Origin: Flagellimonas amphidinii
GTDB lineage: Bacteria; Bacteroidota; Bacteroidia; Flavobacteriales; Flavobacteriaceae
DNA: 64,000 bases
Direction: 5' to 3'
Assembly: GCF_013090115.1 (NCBI RefSeq)
Contig: NZ_JABFNN010000044.1
Coordinates: forward strand, 1 to 64,000
This document shows, piece after piece, positions 62,554 to 64,000 of the stretch. Both the position numbers and the translations under genes were made by a program. How positions within the stretch are numbered: position 1 is the first letter of the stretch; every line of letters starts with the position of its first letter. The notes below the pieces were generated by a model. That model was given only the letters and a program-made list of their open reading frames with translations, was not told the DNA's origin and searched no databases.

Positions 62554-64000
62554 TTAGAATGATACGTTTAGACCAAATAGAAATGTTCTAGCAGATGGGT
62601 ATCTGAAACGGTCAATACCAAAGGTCTGAATCTGGTCAATTTGACTTCCTGTATTCACCTCTGGGTCAAAGCCAGAGTAATCGGTAATCACAAATAGGTT
62701 TTGCCCCGTAATGTTAAAACGAATATTGTTTACCCAATTCTCAAGACCAATGGTCGATGGGTCAAGGGTGTAACCCAATGTTGCATTGTTCAATCGAAGA
62801 AAACTACCATCTTCCAAATAACGGGTAGAAACCTCGTTTGAGTTAGTGGTACTTTCATTTTCATATGCTGCCGCAAATGCAGTAGTATTCAAATTATTGG
62901 CCAACTGCCCTTTAGTGAATAACGACATGGCCGTGTGGTTGTAGATTTTATTACCGGAAGCTCCATTAAAGTTCAATCCAAAATCAAAATTCTTGTAGTT
63001 CAGGTTCAGGTAAAAGGCATATAACACATCTGGGAGAGCACTACCTGGAACGATACGGTCATTGTCCAATGATTCACCATCTTCGACTACATCTCTAAAT
63101 TCATTCAAACCATCTTCACCGATACCAATAAAGTCTTTCATGTAAAAAGCACCAATAGCCTCTCCGTTGATATAACCATTGATGGTTGCATCTGTTTGAC
63201 CGGCACCTTGCGCAGCACCAGAGGTGATTACAGAATAAATAGACCCTTCAACTTCATTATTTATTTTTGAAAAATTACCTCCTACATTAAAAGTGAAATC
63301 ATCACTTATTTGACCGTTATAGTCCAAGGTCAATTCAACACCTTTATTCTTGATTTCCATATCGGGGAAATTGGTCCAGTACTTCTCGGTAGGATTAATA
63401 GGGTCTGGGGTTGTAGCAAACAAAACCACATCGCTGGTCACCTTATTGAAATACTCCAAGGTACCGCTTAAACTACCATTGAACAGGCCAAAGTCCAACC
63501 CAACATTGGATTGCGTCACCACCTCCCATTTTAAATCAGGATTTGCAGTACGTACAGCTACTGTACCATAAGGATAATCATCTAACGTATTTTCGTCGCC
63601 ATCTAAAGGGTAGGTATCGTTATCACTTCTTGAGTCTTCATAACTCGCCAAACTCGCCTTACTGCCAATACCATTTTGGTTACCGGTTTGACCCCAGGAG
63701 GCACGCAACTTTAAATTACTAAAACCTGAGTTGGCCATAAAGTCTTCTTTATAGATATTCCAACCCAAGCCCACTGAAGGGAAGTAACCATACTTATTGT
63801 TGGCCCCAAATCTTGAAGAACCATCGGCTCGCATTGTAGCGACCAACAAATATTTATCCGCAAAAGAATAGTTCAATCTACCAAAAAACGATTGCAATTC
63901 ATCTGTATAAGCTACAGCATCCAAAGTGGTTTCTGTAACTTCAGTACTCACTTGGTCTTGGTACTTAGGTTCAATTCCATTCTCGGAAAAACCGCCTTGA
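62554..64000 (-). CDS. SusC/RagA-type TonB-dependent porin (3' part, runs off the window)
   Basis: The visible part is a long C-terminal barrel stretch with typical SusC motifs (FGRLNYSFADKYLLVATMRADGSSRFG, split by short gaps; LRASWGQTGNQNG; YFNKVTSDV; RYPSARTFLFGLNVSF at the end). The frame stays open to the window end at 64000, so the N-terminal signal, STN/CarboxypepD and plug parts lie outside. It forms an operon with the SusD gene 20 bp downstream. Confidence 0.92.
   Translation of the reverse strand, partial: QGGFSENGIEPKYQDQVSTEVTETTLDAVAYTDELQSFFGRLNYSFADKYLLVATMRADGSSRFGANNKYGYFPSVGLGWNIYKEDFMANSGFSNLKLRASWGQTGNQNGIGSKASLASYEDSRSDNDTYPLDGDENTLDDYPYGTVAVRTANPDLKWEVVTQSNVGLDFGLFNGSLSGTLEYFNKVTSDVVLFATTPDPINPTEKYWTNFPDMEIKNKGVELTLDYNGQISDDFTFNVGGNFSKINNEVEGSIYSVITSGAAQGAGQTDATINGYINGEAIGAFYMKDFIGIGEDGLNEFRDVVEDGESLDNDRIVPGSALPDVLYAFYLNLNYKNFDFGLNFNGASGNKIYNHTAMSLFTKGQLANNLNTTAFAAAYENESTTNSNEVSTRYLEDGSFLRLNNATLGYTLDPSTIGLENWVNNIRFNITGQNLFVITDYSGFDPEVNTGSQIDQIQTFGIDRFRYPSARTFLFGLNVSF

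Overview
The window looks like chromosomal DNA of a member of the Flavobacteriaceae (Bacteroidota). The evidence is a low G+C content, type IX secretion (T9SS) C-terminal sorting domains, a SusC/SusD pair, an ECF sigma/FecR/TonB-receptor cassette, many small lipoproteins, and promoters with the Bacteroidota -7 box TAnnTTTG. The genus cannot be settled from the sequence. There is no rRNA, tRNA, CRISPR array, transposase or prophage.

Layout. (i) 1-5300 is accessory: a lipoprotein gene, then a 1168-residue protein that joins a NACHT NTPase, a polytopic membrane region, a LecA-like beta-sandwich and a complete glycerophosphodiester phosphodiesterase (GDPD), with a convergent companion gene. (ii) 5348-8606 holds a perfect 16-bp palindrome, a tandemly duplicated small lipoprotein gene (second copy frameshifted), and a TPR histidine kinase/response regulator pair. 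(iii) 8797-17516 is a compact nine-gene envelope operon: M48 protease, ABC-2 ATPase/permease, LEA2 lipoprotein, WG-repeat protein, two CsgG-like proteins and three further secreted or lipid-anchored proteins. It is followed by an outer-membrane barrel (17759) and a four-repeat exported protein (18388). The operon, the barrel and the lipoprotein at 294-851 share an identically spaced operator-promoter (TTACGG-N4-CCGTAA, then TAGGTTTG starting 27 nt after the CCGTAA half-site starts). I infer that this is the target of the response regulator next to the operon. (iv) 20085-24435 encodes exported surface proteins: a lipoprotein, a beta-helix protein, a T9SS cargo with TSP3 repeats and an Fn3-like lipoprotein.

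(v) 24587-31373, all minus strand, encodes an S41 peptidase lipoprotein, a membrane AraC-type regulator, a membrane amidohydrolase and a trypsin-like protease/NUC1 nuclease fusion that resembles a conflict-type effector. (vi) 31691-51586 is mostly housekeeping: a DnaQ-GIY-YIG nuclease, a mutarotase-like epimerase, a PLP-dependent synthase, a LolC/E-type permease, a DUF1343 lipoprotein, QueE, a HerA-like ATPase, an HxlR-controlled hydrolase, FolD and Ffh. (vii) 51689-64000 is nutrient acquisition: an acidic repeat lipoprotein divergent from an ECF sigma/FecR/TonB-receptor operon (with two heptamer tandem repeats between sigma and fecR), two alkaline phosphatases (one with a PI-PLC/GDPD-like N-terminus), and a SusD/SusC pair cut by the window end.

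The best candidates for an undescribed system are the NACHT-lectin-GDPD protein and the two-component/envelope-operon regulon; the trypsin-NUC1/amidohydrolase pair comes next.
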